DNA of 64,000 bases from Chondrus crispus (lineage: Eukaryota > Rhodophyta > Florideophyceae > Gigartinales > Gigartinaceae). Below the pieces are notes generated by a model. That model did not search any database, was not told the origin of the DNA, and saw only the letters and a list, made by a program, of their open reading frames with translations. The translations under genes were made by a program, and so were the position numbers. The stretch spans positions 126,547-190,546 of the forward strand of contig NW_005179049.1 in assembly GCF_000350225.1 (NCBI RefSeq), in the 5' to 3' direction. The stretch's first letter is position 1; each line of letters begins with the position of its first letter. Shown here one piece after another: positions 52,835 through 63,112 of this stretch.

Positions 52835-55800
52835 TTAACAGTGAACGTCCGCGTTCACCTCCGAGGAGAGGTCTCGCCCTGTACGCGTCCGGAGTCGCTG
52901 AGCGTAGCGCGACACTAGCTCCTCCGGCACGTGGGTTCTCGCGGTCCAGGTGGGCGTGTTGTAATCCGCCCACTTGATGAGAAACTCGATAGTTCCGTCT
53001 TCCATCACGCGATGTTTCAGTAGCCGTTCGACGGCGTACCGTGTGCCCTCGGTGACCTTGTCAGCAAGGTCACCCGGGGTGGTAGTACTTGCGCGTGGCG
53101 CGTTTGCAGGGGGCGGCGCGTACACGCAGCGGTCTGCGGAGACGCGCTCCGTCACCCCATCACGATCGATCGTGATCGTGCGTCGGTCGTTAGCCAAGAT
53201 GCGGTATGGTCCAACGGCCGGTGACGCGAGCTTGTTCGACGTCTTTGACCCGTCGGTGGGGTTGAGATACGCGTAGTCACCGGGCTTGAGGCGCGCGTTG
53301 ATCCTTCGAACGCGTTTATCGAAGTCGCGTTTGTAACGTGCCTGCGTACGGTGCAGGCTTCCGTAGGCCTTCTGTATTGTCGCGTCGAGGGTCTTGAGGA
53401 GCTCTGCCCGGTGCGTCCCCCTATCCGGAGGGGGAGCGTCCCCGTCGACTCTGCGGAGAGAGAACTCCGGCGGGGGTCTGCTAAGCACGAGCTCGAAAGG
53501 TGTCGTACGCGTAGTTCGGTGTACGTGGGAGTTGTACGCGTAAGTCAACGGCCCCACGTACACGTCCCAATCGTCCTGATGTTCGTTCACGTAGTTACGA
53601 AGCATTGACGCGATCGTCCGGTTGTAGCGTTTAACCTGCCCGTTCGTCTGGGGATGGTACGCGGAGGTGTACATGTTGGTTATCCCCAGGACGCGGCACA
53701 CACTCTGGAAGAACTTCGCGTTAAATTGCGGACCGTTGTCCGATAATAGCGAACGCGGCACGCCATACTTGAAGACCCACGCGTCGCAGAACGCGATCGC
53801 GACCGTATACGCGGTGATGGTTCGAAGCGCGACGACTTGTGTGAGCTTCGTGAAGCGGTCCGTTATGACCAGGAGGAATCGTTTCCCTGCCTTGGTCTTC
53901 GGGAGTGGTCCCAGGATGTCTATCGCGAGACTCTCCAGCGGACGCGTTGCGGGGAACAGTCTCAATCGGTTGAGATGTTTCCGTAGTTTAACGCGATTCA
54001 TCGCGCAGGTACGGCACCCTCGCACGGTAGACGCGACGTCCGCGGCCAGATGTGGGCAATAATATTCGCGACGGAGCGTTTGGTACATGCGGTTCTGCCC
54101 CGGGTGTCCCGCGATGGCCGGGTTGTGGCAGAGCCGCAGCAAGCGAGCACGTAAGGTCCGAGGCACCACCACCTGAACGATGTCAGGGTCGAAGGGGTGT
54201 CTGCGTCTCAGCACCCCTTGGTGGTCCTCGAAGAACGCGGAGTCCTTGGACTCAGACTGTCTTGCTAATACCGTTTGGCAGAAGTCGTCAACGCGTTGCT
54301 CCTCGGATATCTCCTCTATCGTAAGAGGGGCCGGCAGGTCGTCCTGCGGTGGGGCGACCAGGGAGTCAGACGCGTCCGCTTCGTTGCCTTCTACGCGTTC
54401 TATATCGATCGCGTCAAATTCTTCGGTCTCCTCCCACAGCGTGTGGGGTCCTTCTAGAGCCGGGGCTTCGTCATTGCCCCTTGGCTCGTCGCGTGCTCGG
54501 GCACGCGTTCTTCTTTGCGTCTCGGTGTGCTTCCGCGTAGTGACGAGCACCTGGACGGTCTTGTGGTCACACTTCACGGTGCAGACGTGATCCACGAGCT
54601 CGTCCGAGACGTCGCGTACTGTAGTGCCCGCGTCGAAGGTGGGAATGTCGTCATCCACCTCGACGACTGGTCGAGGGTCGTCGGCGACCCTCGGCGAGAT
54701 GAGACGCGATAACGCGTCCGGAACCTGATGCACGCGTCCGGGGCGGTACTGAATGGTGAAGTCGTATTCAGCCAGACGTAGCCGCCAACGTGTGAGTCTT
54801 CCGGAACTTTCGGTGAGGGACATGAGCCACCTCAACGCGTCGTGATCCGTACGGACGGTGAACTTGGTGCCTTCTACGTACGGTCGTAGTGTGCGGACGG
54901 CCCACACTACGGCGAAACACTCGCGTTCAGTCGCGCTGTAGTTCCTCTCGCTGTCGTTCAGCGAGTAGGACCAGTAGCCGACGGGGCGCCAGTCGTTGGA
55001 CCCGTCGTGCTCCTGCAACAGCGTGCAGCCAAGCTGATACGCGCTCGCGTCCGTATCTATCATGTACGGTCGTCCATACCGCGGAAGCGCAAGTATAGGT
55101 GGGGCGATCATCCGCGACTTGAGATCCTCGAACGCGTGTAGTTGCGACTCGGTGGGATGGTCGAAGTCGGGGTCGACATCCTTACGCGTCATATCCGTCA
55201 GTGGACGGGCGATTTTCGCGAATCCCTTGACGAAGCGACGGTAGATGTTGCACGCCCCGAGGAACGAGCGCACCTGCTTCAGCGTCCTCGGGAACGTGAA
55301 CGTCCCGAACGCGTCGGCTGCGGTCTCCGCGACGCTGAGCTTACCTGGGGATATAACGTGCCCCAGGTAATGGACCTTGGGCTGAAAGAAGCTACACTTC
55401 TTGAGCTTGAGGGAGATGCCGGCGCTCCCCAACAGGCTCAAGACAGTGTCGAGGTGTTTGGCGTGCTTGTCGTGCGTACGCAAAAAGACGATGACATCAT
55501 CCAAATAGACGAGGCAGATCTGCCAACGGACGCCTGAGAGGATGATGTCGAGCGCGCGCTGAAAGCTGGCCGGTGCCCCTTTCAGCCCAAACGGCATCCG
55601 TAGGTGGCGAAAAGTACCCATGTGCGTGGTGAACGTCGTCTTGTCACGGTCCTCCGGCGCGACTGGTATCTGCTAGTAGCCGGAGTTGCAGTCCAACGTC
55701 GTGAAGACTGCCGCGTCGCCCAGCGAATCTATACAATCGTCCATACGCGGCAGCGGATACGAATCCGCTAGCGTCTTCGCGTTCACGCGTCGGTAGTCCA

Positions 55801-56104
55801 CGCAGAACCGAAGGGTTCCGTCCTTCTTTGGAACTAGGACTACCGGAGAGGCCCACTCGGTGCTGGCGGGTTCGATGACTCCCGCATTCAGCATCTTGTG
55901 GACCTCTTTCGCGACCATTTCGCGCATCGCGGGCCCTTTCCGATAGGGCATCGAGCGGATGGGCTTCGTGCCTGGCTCGAGGGGGATACGGTGTTCCGTC
56001 GCTCGGATTGTTCCGAGCGTACCGTCCCGCAAGCCCGAGTGCTTGCGTAGCATCTCGAGGACTTGTCCGCGTAACCTGCCATCACTGATGTATGACAAAT
56101 CCAC
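52835..56104 (-). pseudogene. pol: RT-RNase H-integrase-chromodomain of element F (one nonsense codon)
   Basis: A single frame from about 56104 to TAA 52835-52837, interrupted only by TAG 55673-55675, which replaces the Trp of the DCNSGYW motif (TGG to TAG). RT: VIEPASTEWASPVVLVPKKDG, RFCVDYRRVNAKT, MPFGLKGAPASFQ, catalytic YLDD (~55515). RNase H: DTDASAYQLGCTL, TERECFAVVWAV, RTDHDALRWL, VPDALSRL. Integrase: HNPAIAGHPG and CRTCA of HHCC, then LAIDILGPLP, LSDNGPQF and HPQTNGQVKRYNRTI; the Glu expected after the NGQV motif reads Lys (VKRYNRT where J has VERYNRT). The chromodomain is near 52900-53010 (IEFLIKWADYNTPTWTARTHV). The last codons overlap the palindrome at 52841-52858. Confidence 0.92.
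52841..52858 (-). promoter_or_regulatory. pol-end palindrome (internal copy, element F)
   Basis: GTGAACGTCCGCGTTCAC on the plus strand. On the minus strand it encodes the last residues of pol and is followed by a purine-rich AAGGAGAGGG and CCCTCAACCGC, matching element J at 848-888. Confidence 0.55.
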
Positions 56105-56113
56105 TCCCTTTTC

Positions 56114-57328
56114 CTAATCCGTGGCGGGATTTTTGGGATCCTTATCTGGTACGCGTACAGTGCCCTCCGTCGGCGAGGGGTACTCCGCGGATCGTACCTC
56201 CGCGTTTGCGATCACCTCCTCGGCGGAGCTTGGTCGGCCAGCTCCTACCTCACCGACTTGGTCGTCCAAGTCGGTAAGGTGCAACGCGTGCGCGATCTCC
56301 TCCGCGACCCGGCGCTCGGGCGTTAGGATCGCAAGGGGGTTTCGTTTCGCGTAGCCAACGACGGTGTGCTTTGGTAGCCGCCTTGTGCAACGCGAAAAAA
56401 TCGCGACGACGGCCTCGAAGGTCTGGTGCGGTAGGACCTCGGCTACGCCGTTGGTCAACCTCACCCCGAGGCGGTGCTGAAGCGACGGCTTTGGCTCCAA
56501 GAAGACGAGCCCTTTCCCCGCGGTCGTTACCCGTACGCGAGCTTGTGACATCGCGGGGATGGTAACCCAGCGGGCAATACGGATCGCCTGCGGGGCTTCT
56601 TCGCGTACGTCAGCTCGGCTCGTCTGACGGCCTTGTCGTCTGGTCGGGGGAGACGGCTGCCCCCTCCCGTCGACAATGGCAATGGAGCCACCTTGACGGA
56701 GGTCGAGCTTCTGCGCGTCGACATCGATACGACGCACGTGCGCTTCAATGAACGCGGTCCCAAGGAGAACGGGAACCTCGAGCTGGTCCGCGACTACGAA
56801 TGGAACCCGGAACGTCGTGTTTCGGATCCGGACGGCCAGCCGGGCAACCACGCTAAGCTTGAGCGGGTTGCTATTCGCGCCTGCCAGCCGTGGCAGAGGC
56901 GCGTCGCGTATTACGTAACGCGTCCAGTCGGAAGGAAGGTCGGCCTTCCTCACCAGATAGTATCCCGAGCACGTATCAACGGCGATAGTGTGAGGCTTGA
57001 ACGCGTTGTCCTCCGTGGCTATCGAGCCGAGGACATTATATATCTTCGACGTCATCAAGCAGATGACGCCGTCGACAACCTTCGGCGCGGTCCGATTCGC
57101 GAGGTCGTTTCGCCTGGGGCGTCGGCGACGGCTCTTTCCGCGTTTACGCGCCCTTCTTCCTTGGTCGCGGGACGTCTGTTGTTCGTTGACGTCCGCATGA
57201 CAAGTCGCGTCCTTGGGCGGTTCGCGGTCCTCCCGCAGCTTAGAGCCTACGGGGGGCTCCGGGGGTTTCTTCTCGGGCGTCGGGCATACGGAAGCCACGA
57301 CGTCCCTTATTCCCTGCGCCAGAATCAC
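56114..57328 (-). pseudogene. pol: Protease region of element F
   Basis: A frame continuous with RT except for TAG 56114-56116. The N-terminal part is Lys/Arg-rich (RRARKRGKSRRRRPRRND). The protease core has VDTCSGYYLV at the active-site position (~57000), where Ty3/gypsy proteases usually have D-(S/T)-G directly; here Cys-Ser follows the Asp-Thr. The later VPVLLGTAFIEAH fits the family's second motif. A linker with PPTRRQGRQ leads to RT. Gag ends about 140 bases upstream in another frame, so a frameshift or stop separates gag and pol. The start codon is uncertain. Confidence 0.75.
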
Positions 57329-57465
57329 GCGGGTTTCGGCGTCTTCGCGTAGGGGAGTGGGGGATATTATCGGTAAATATCCCCCGTGCCCTTGTCGGGC
57401 TCGCGGTGACGGGTCGATGGGATATGGAGAAGACGGCTCACGCGACCGCGCGAACGTAACCGTCT

Positions 57466-60049
57466 TTACGCGTTTTTTGAGCTACCGAAGCTATCGGAGC
57501 TAAGCGCGTCGCTATCGATAGCTGGCGCGCCTCCGCGTCCCTCGACGAGTGGGGGCGCGGGCGTGGTCCATCTCGGTCTCGCGGCTTCGTCGAAGTATTC
57601 GGATACTTCGAGGCCTTGATTCACCACGTCCGGACGTTGCAGAATTTGCGGGGCCGCGGGTGCCGGATCTCCTTCGCGTTCCCCCCTGGGCAGGGCATGC
57701 GTATCCTCTGCCCAGTCCTGGAGGTACATTATCGCGTTCTGTACCCCTGGCGGGAGTCGGGAACGGTCCCGGTCTCCCCTTCCGTCCTGACGCGGATATC
57801 GCGTGTCCGCCTGGCGGAAGTTGCGTCTCCCGCGTTGGTCGAGTTCGTTACGACGGTACCCGCCACCGCGGGGCGGGAAGCGGGCGCCCGCACCCGCTCG
57901 ACTCGGGTACCCTTGACGCGGAAATCGGTCCTCGCGAACCGATTGCTGGAGGAGGTTGCGCATCCCAGGACGCGTCTCCATCTGGTACTTGTAATTCCTG
58001 TACGCGGTGAACATCCGTTGCTCGGGCGACAGGAATGGACACGCGTACATGGCATGCCCGTACGTACGGCATAGCCAACAGACGTACGCGCTATCGTCTG
58101 TGGATGCGAAAGATGCCGCGTGACGCGTCTCCTCTTCGGTTAACTTGGGGACGCTTGCCGATATGCGATCCCCTCCTTGACGCGAAATGTCCAGCTCCTG
58201 CACCTTGTGGTCCGTACCACTTGGCAGGCGCGGAGTATGCGCGAACGCGGTGGCGAAGCTTCCGGTCGACCGCGTTGACGCCGGTGTGGGAGGTCGACCT
58301 CCACCTTGCTCCATGCCTCGCGCGATGAGGACAGGGTCGGCCTGCCACTCATCTTCTCCAATATGGAGGGCTGTCGCGGGTGAACTTGTCGCGTTCGACC
58401 TCGATGGTCGACCCGCTCTCCCTGCCGGTTTCGGATCCGGCAGGGGTAGGCCGCGACGCGCGCGGAAGGTAGTACCTTCCGCCGTCGCTATACGGCGGAT
58501 GCTTTAGAGGTCTGTCTTCTGCGATCCGGGCAGTCGTTGCACCGTCTCAGCCACGGCGGCTCGGGTCGCCGGGGCTAGTCCGCGCACGAAATAATGCGCG
58601 AGTGCTTGTTCGGTGAACACCGCGGTGCATCGGAACGCGGCGGACTCCAATCGATCTGCGTACGCGTTCTCCGTCTCGTGGGGTTGCTGTCGCGGTCGCG
58701 ACTGTATCATACGCTTCACCTAACACGTCGTCCGTGAGGTAGCGTTTGATGAACTGGTTGACGAGGCCAGGCCAGCGTACGTCGTCGTGAAGCTGGCCAG
58801 CGCGTAGTCCGCGCATGGTGTAACTCGTATACAATCTTTCCGCGTCGCGTTCAAGAAAATGCGCGAAGACGCGGACGGCAACACCTTCGGTTAGGTGTTG
58901 CGCGTTGAAGGTGAGACGTATATCCTTCAAGAACGGTAGTAACTGAATCGCTTCAGTGCCGTCGAAGCTGCGCATCGTGGGTCGAGTCCCACGACAGCGC
59001 TGGACGTACTTCGCGATCCGTCCCGCGTCTCCCGAGGTAACGAGCCTTGACGTATTGTCTAACCGATACATGCGGTAGTTCGCGACATCGCTGAACTCCT
59101 GTATCATGGTATGGACGGGCTCAACCCCGGGTGCCGCGGGTCCCAACGTCCCGAAAGGGGTGACGGGCAGCGTTCGGATATCGACCGGACCGGGATGCGC
59201 GGTGAGGTCCACCGGCTGGTAGCCGCCCCAGCGAGGATCGAAAGAGAGAATCGGTTCTCTTGATCCGCGGGCGGCTCCTCCACGGTCCTGGTCGTCCGCG
59301 TACGGTACGCGTCTCATCCCCCGTATGTCTCCAGCGACATACGGGAGGGCTTGGGTTTCGGACGCAACATTCGCGTCCATTGGTGGTCTTGGGCCATCCG
59401 CGTACCGACTAGATCCGGCACCCGTCGGTTGGAACTCCGGTGCGTCTGACGCGATCGGGGGAACAGTGGCACCGGGCCCCCTCGCAGGAGCCCCGGGCGA
59501 CCTGTTGGTCGGGGTCTGTTCCACCTCGCGAGCGCGTCTCCGCGTCGAGTTGAGTTCCGCGGCCATATGGGCAAACGCGTGTATTTGCTCCGCCGACGGG
59601 AAGGGTTGTGCGTCGGGTCGTCTTGATGAGGCCGACCTCTCAGGGCGGCCTTCCCTGTCCTCGACAAGGGAATCGAGACGCAAATCCTCGACGAGCGCTA
59701 GCCGACTCTGTAGCTGGTCGACTAGCGCTCGGAGATTCTCCAAGGATTGGGAGACGCGGTCAAACCTTCCTTCGCGAAGCGAGCGTAGCTCTTCCATACA
59801 GCGCGTATATACCGCGTCCGAGACGTCAATTCGAAGCGAGGTCCGGACGTCCTCGATGTATTCCGCGATCCTGTCATACATCGCGCGAGCGCGTCCTTCT
59901 GAAAACCCAGGCGACGGTTCGCGGTCGGTAGGACCTGCGGCGCCGCCGCCGAAGGGGGCGCGCAGCGCGCCTGACTCGGAGGCGCGGCGCGCGGTTGACT
60001 CCATATTCGCCGGTTCCGTCTGAATCGAGTTGGCGGTTCCTTCTTCCAT
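57466..60049 (-). pseudogene. gag: Gag of element F (one frameshift, one nonsense codon)
   Basis: The likely start ATG at 60049 (MEEGTANSIQTEP) lies about 75 bases past the primer site; the longer frame begins inside the LTR. It encodes a coiled coil (RVSQSLENLRALVDQLQSRL), a linker, and a capsid-like core (DVANYRMYRLDNTSRLV, LLPFLKDIRLTFNAQHL, LVNQFIKRYLTDDVLGEAY). A frameshift near 58690-58700 moves to the frame with ENAYADRLESAAFRCTAVF, TAA follows at 58504-58506, and the frame then goes on to the zinc knuckle CWLCRTYGHAMYAC (C-x2-C-x4-H-x4-C, ~58050) and ends at 57466. The motifs are well kept, so the two lesions are recent. Confidence 0.85.
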
Positions 60050-60106
60050 TTCGACGCGCGCGGACGCGGATTCGAACGATATTCTTCTCGCGATAATCGC
60101 GTGGCC

Positions 60107-60124
60107 TTCTAGGTCGGAAGACCA
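60107..60124 (-). promoter_or_regulatory. Primer binding site of element F
   Basis: On the minus strand TGGTCTTCCGACCTAGAA starts one base after the 5' LTR. It differs at one base from the primer site of element E (35552-35569). Confidence 0.65.
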
Positions 60125-60125
60125 C

Positions 60126-60915
60126 TGTAGCACAAACACCCCAACGACAGGGTTGTATGCTCAGTCCGCGTAAGAGGCCCTGTAGAACGCGAGAAGAACA
60201 GAAAGGACCAGTAAGCAACGCGTGAGGAAGGACACGGGCCGGTAGCGGTGGTAGAGCGGGTCGGGTCGCGAACGCGTTAGTGTACGCGGTAGAGCGGATC
60301 GACGCCTCGACGCCCCGGCGCGGCACTGGGTGACGCTCCAGTGCCGACGGGCGGAGGCGGATCCTAGCTCACACGCCCGCGTACGCGTCCGCTACCCGTG
60401 TCCTTCTACTCTAAAACGCGAACAGAGAGAGCGTGCGCGAGTTAGAGTAAGCGTTCCGGGTTAGCCGACGGTGAGGGTCTCGCCAAGCCGATGCTTGCCT
60501 TCCCTCCGCCGCCGTCGGTTCCCGTGGTTTAATATACAATTACGCGTCTGTCGCGTCTATCATACAGGGCTACAGTACAGTCCGTACTGCACTGTAGCGC
60601 GTTACAGTGCTGAGCTACCGTACTCAGCTACTGTAGCGCTGTCCATACACGTGTGCGCGCGCGCGCCGATGATACACGTGTGTGCGGGCGTCCCGACAGT
60701 CCTGACAGTACACGTGTGTGCGCGCGCCCTGACAGTCCTGACAGTACACGTGTGTGCGGGCGTCCCGACAGTCCTGACAGTACACGTGTGTGCGCGCGCC
60801 CTGACAGTCCTGACAGTACACGTGTGTGCGGGCGTCCCGACAGTCCTGACAGTACACGTGTGTGCGCGCGCGCGATCTAATTCTAAATCTAATTCTGATC
60901 TGCGCTCATGCTACA
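60126..60915 (-). repeat. 5' LTR of element F
   Basis: 790 bp, TGTAGCAC...GCTCATGCTACA. It is about 99% identical to 47846-48635 by eye and includes the same tandem E-box array (60655-60882). The right flank TCTTC is the target duplication. Confidence 0.95.
60655..60882. repeat. Tandem repeat with ACACGTGT palindromes in the 5' LTR of F
   Basis: Same array as 48365-48592. Here the units are slightly more uniform (two positions differ between the LTR copies). Confidence 0.85.
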
Positions 60916-60920
60916 TCTTC

Positions 60921-61342
60921 TACTCATTAACGATGTGTACCGCTAAATTAGTTTTCATTCGAAGACAAGAGAGTTTTTATTTTTGGGAGATTCTGTGATT
61001 GGGGGGGTGACAGCTTGCAGAATTAGACAATCGGGGGCATGACAGGGGAAAAGGTGGATGGCATGGAGGGTGAATAGGAAGGCGGTGGACGGCTCCGTAG
61101 GTGATTTTCATATGTCACCATCGTTTCCAATCACAACGGAAAATGTCGCATTTTAGTCAGCAGAATCACCCCTTAAGCCGTGAAGGACAATGAAGAATCA
61201 CCCTGTAATCCCACGTTGTCACCCTATCCGCGAACGACCTGCTCCTGGTCTCGCTAATCTCTTTACTTCTGCCTGATTCACCCTGCATTCTGCTCTGCAT
61301 TCCCCCACGTCACCGTAAGGACGCTGCTGAAACCAGACAACC
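60921..61342. other. Upstream region of the J-domain/MULE gene, no gene recognised
   Basis: It contains GGGGGGTGACAGC near 61003 and several TCACCC(T) motifs on the plus strand near 61166, 61197, 61218 and 61279, which are roughly complementary to it. These could be remnants of a terminal inverted repeat of the MULE, but I cannot define one. The ATG at 61343 follows in a fair context (CAACCATGT). Confidence 0.4.
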
Positions 61343-62044
61343 ATGTGGCCCCTAGCAGTCCCAGACCTACCGAAAACGACTGTGCAGGCCCTCCGTCACT
61401 TCAATGTTGTGGAGGAAAATGCTACGACCCTTCTACACCTGTTTTGCTTCACGGGAGCGACTGCCCCGATATCAGCTGTTCGAAAAGCTTTCCGCCGTCT
61501 CGCTGCCTTGGTTCACCCGGACATCTGCCGCGACGATCCCCGAGGGGCGACTCGAAGAATGCGTACATTGACTAGGGCAATGGAAATGGTAGAAAACCTC
61601 GTTGCCGTTGCTGTTAACGAGAAAGACATCTATCACGACAGAGATTTCGTCTTGCGGGGTCGTCTTAAGTTTTTGCTCTCTGAAACAATCTGGGAGCAGG
61701 AGTTGCGGGTCTTCGAGAGACGTGCCGAAGAGATCCGTAAGCGCAAAGAAGCTCCAACTACCGCGCGCAATCTTACGCCAAACTCCACAAATGAGCATGC
61801 TCGCGCAGCTGCTCAACAGCAGAGGGAGAAGGAGGAGCGGCAAGAGGCTACCGCTCGGAGGGTGCGTGATGCACGCGCACGTGAAGAAAGGGCGCGTACA
61901 GCTCCTGAGATGGCAGAGCGCGAGGACGGGGAGCGTCAAAGGGCAGATCACGAGCGCGAGGAGATCCATCGCGAAGGGAGTGAGAGCAAATGGCAGGAAA
62001 GCGCAGAGAAAGGGCGTACTGAACATGCGCGTGGGGAGCGTTAG
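61343..62044 (+). CDS. J-domain protein with charged coiled coil, upstream part of a MULE region
   Basis: 233 codons from ATG 61343 to TAG 62042-62044. Residues ~38-85 form a J-domain: AVRKAFRRLAALVHPD with the HPD triad at 58-60, then a helix (RRMRTLTRAMEMVENLV). J-domains stimulate Hsp70 ATPase. From residue ~125 it is an Arg/Glu/Ala-rich coiled coil (EREQ-type heptads). The same frame goes on past TAG and a TAA at 62063 into the zinc-finger ORF at 62147, so the J-domain and the transposase may once have formed a single protein, or they are neighbours in frame by chance. Confidence 0.6.
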   Translation: MWPLAVPDLPKTTVQALRHFNVVEENATTLLHLFCFTGATAPISAVRKAFRRLAALVHPDICRDDPRGATRRMRTLTRAMEMVENLVAVAVNEKDIYHDRDFVLRGRLKFLLSETIWEQELRVFERRAEEIRKRKEAPTTARNLTPNSTNEHARAAAQQQREKEERQEATARRVRDARAREERARTAPEMAEREDGERQRADHEREEIHREGSESKWQESAEKGRTEHARGER

Positions 62045-62146
62045 GGATCGGAGCAGGAACGGTAAAGCCGGGGAGAAGGGGAGGAAGGAAGCGGTGAGGT
62101 CTCAAGCGATGGTATTTCGCCTGTTGTAAAGCCAGGCCGTGGGGGC

Positions 62147-63112
62147 GTGGATGGTGATGATGCTCCTCAATCTTGCGAGAAAGACGCTCCGGAGCCTCCT
62201 CAAACGTATGAGGAGACTGGGGGAGGTTGCGGTGATTGGTGGTCTACTGCATACGCAGATGAAGACGAGGATGGCCCTGATAGTGAGAGTGGAAGCGAAG
62301 AAAGGGACAAAGATGCGTACTATTCCCCTGCAAATTACGTCATTGGAGATGCTGACGATGCCGTTATTGCCAGGCTCGCAGGACTGAGTGAGGACATGGA
62401 GGACGAAGCCCAGTCGAGTGGTGACACGGATTTAATGCGAGGAGAGAGTGGTGACACTTCCGCAAGTGGACGCGCGGGGGGGGGCCAATTTTCCGCGACG
62501 CCAAGAAATACCGCGCGCGGGAAAAAATCTGCAGGTAGCAAAGACTCTGCTCTGGACCGAAAACGTTCTGAACAGAAGCGTGCCTCTAAATACCGCACGA
62601 TGCAACGTGCGAAGCTTGCCCTCAAGGCCGAGCAAGTGGGAGCGCGTACATGGAAGCCGCGCCGATGTGTCGGGATTATCCCGGAGCTTGGCATGCAACT
62701 GGAGTTTCGCTGGCAATGTGAGCAATTGATTCGAGCATACACGGATTATGTAGGGGTTCAGATCGGGGTAAACAACTCCCAAACGTGGGAAAGAGTGAGA
62801 ATGAAATGCCGCAACACGACATGCCATGCTTCAATTGTGTTCCATTGGCAGCCTCGCTCAGGTCTTTGGAAACTAAACAGGTTTACGGAGCATTCCAACG
62901 AATGCAGCGGGCAACATGTGAGCGGAGAAGAGGAACAGCAAGGGAGTAGGAGGCGAGGGCACTGCATGCCAGCATATACTCCCTTGCAGGTTAACCTGCA
63001 AGGGATTATATGCCGGCATCGCTCTGAATGGCACGAGCAATTGCTCGTGCCATTCAGAGCGAGGCTACGAGCAATCCAAACATCTGGGCGAAAACTATCG
63101 CTGCGCTGGTAA
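62147..63112 (+). pseudogene. MULE transposase N-terminal part with FAR1/WRKY-GCM1-like zinc finger
   Basis: The first ~130 residues are acidic and Gly/Ser-rich. The end of the ORF has FRWQCEQLIRAYTDYVGVQI, VRMKCRNTTCHASIVFHW and KLNRFTEHSNEC, a C-x4-C...H-x3-C pattern like the DNA-binding finger of MuDR/FAR1-type transposases (about 62700-62910). Near 62966-63060 two palindromes interrupt the gene, after which the frame runs out at 63112 and the transposase goes on in another frame from 63028. Confidence 0.6.
62964..63060. repeat. Two adjacent palindromes within the MULE gene
   Basis: A 24 bp perfect palindrome with half-site CCCTTGCAGGTT at about 62980-63003 is followed, after GATTATATGCCGGCAT, by a 42 bp perfect palindrome centred on GCAATTGC, with half-site CGCTCTGAATGGCACGAGCAA, at about 63019-63060. 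They lie between the zinc-finger ORF and the catalytic part, where the frame changes. Confidence 0.85.

Larger units (their letters stand above)
47846..60915 (-). mobile_element. Young Ty3/gypsy element F with intact antisense ORF (13.1 kb)
   Basis: Two 790 bp LTRs (60126-60915 is 5', 47846-48635 is 3') with ends TGTAGCA / TGCTACA are flanked by perfect TCTTC duplications (47841-47845 and 60916-60920). By eye the LTRs differ at about eight positions (near 1%), so insertion is recent. On the minus strand come the primer site, gag, protease, RT-RNase H, integrase and chromodomain, ending at 52835. On the plus strand, between pol and the 3' LTR, is an uninterrupted ORF of 786 codons. Gag-pol has a frameshift and three in-frame stops. 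Confidence 0.95.

Noticed and set aside
55673..58506. In-frame TAG/TAA codons of F as programmed readthrough
   Set aside because: One replaces the Trp of a core RT motif and others lie in Gag and between PR and RT. Random nonsense changes explain them better.
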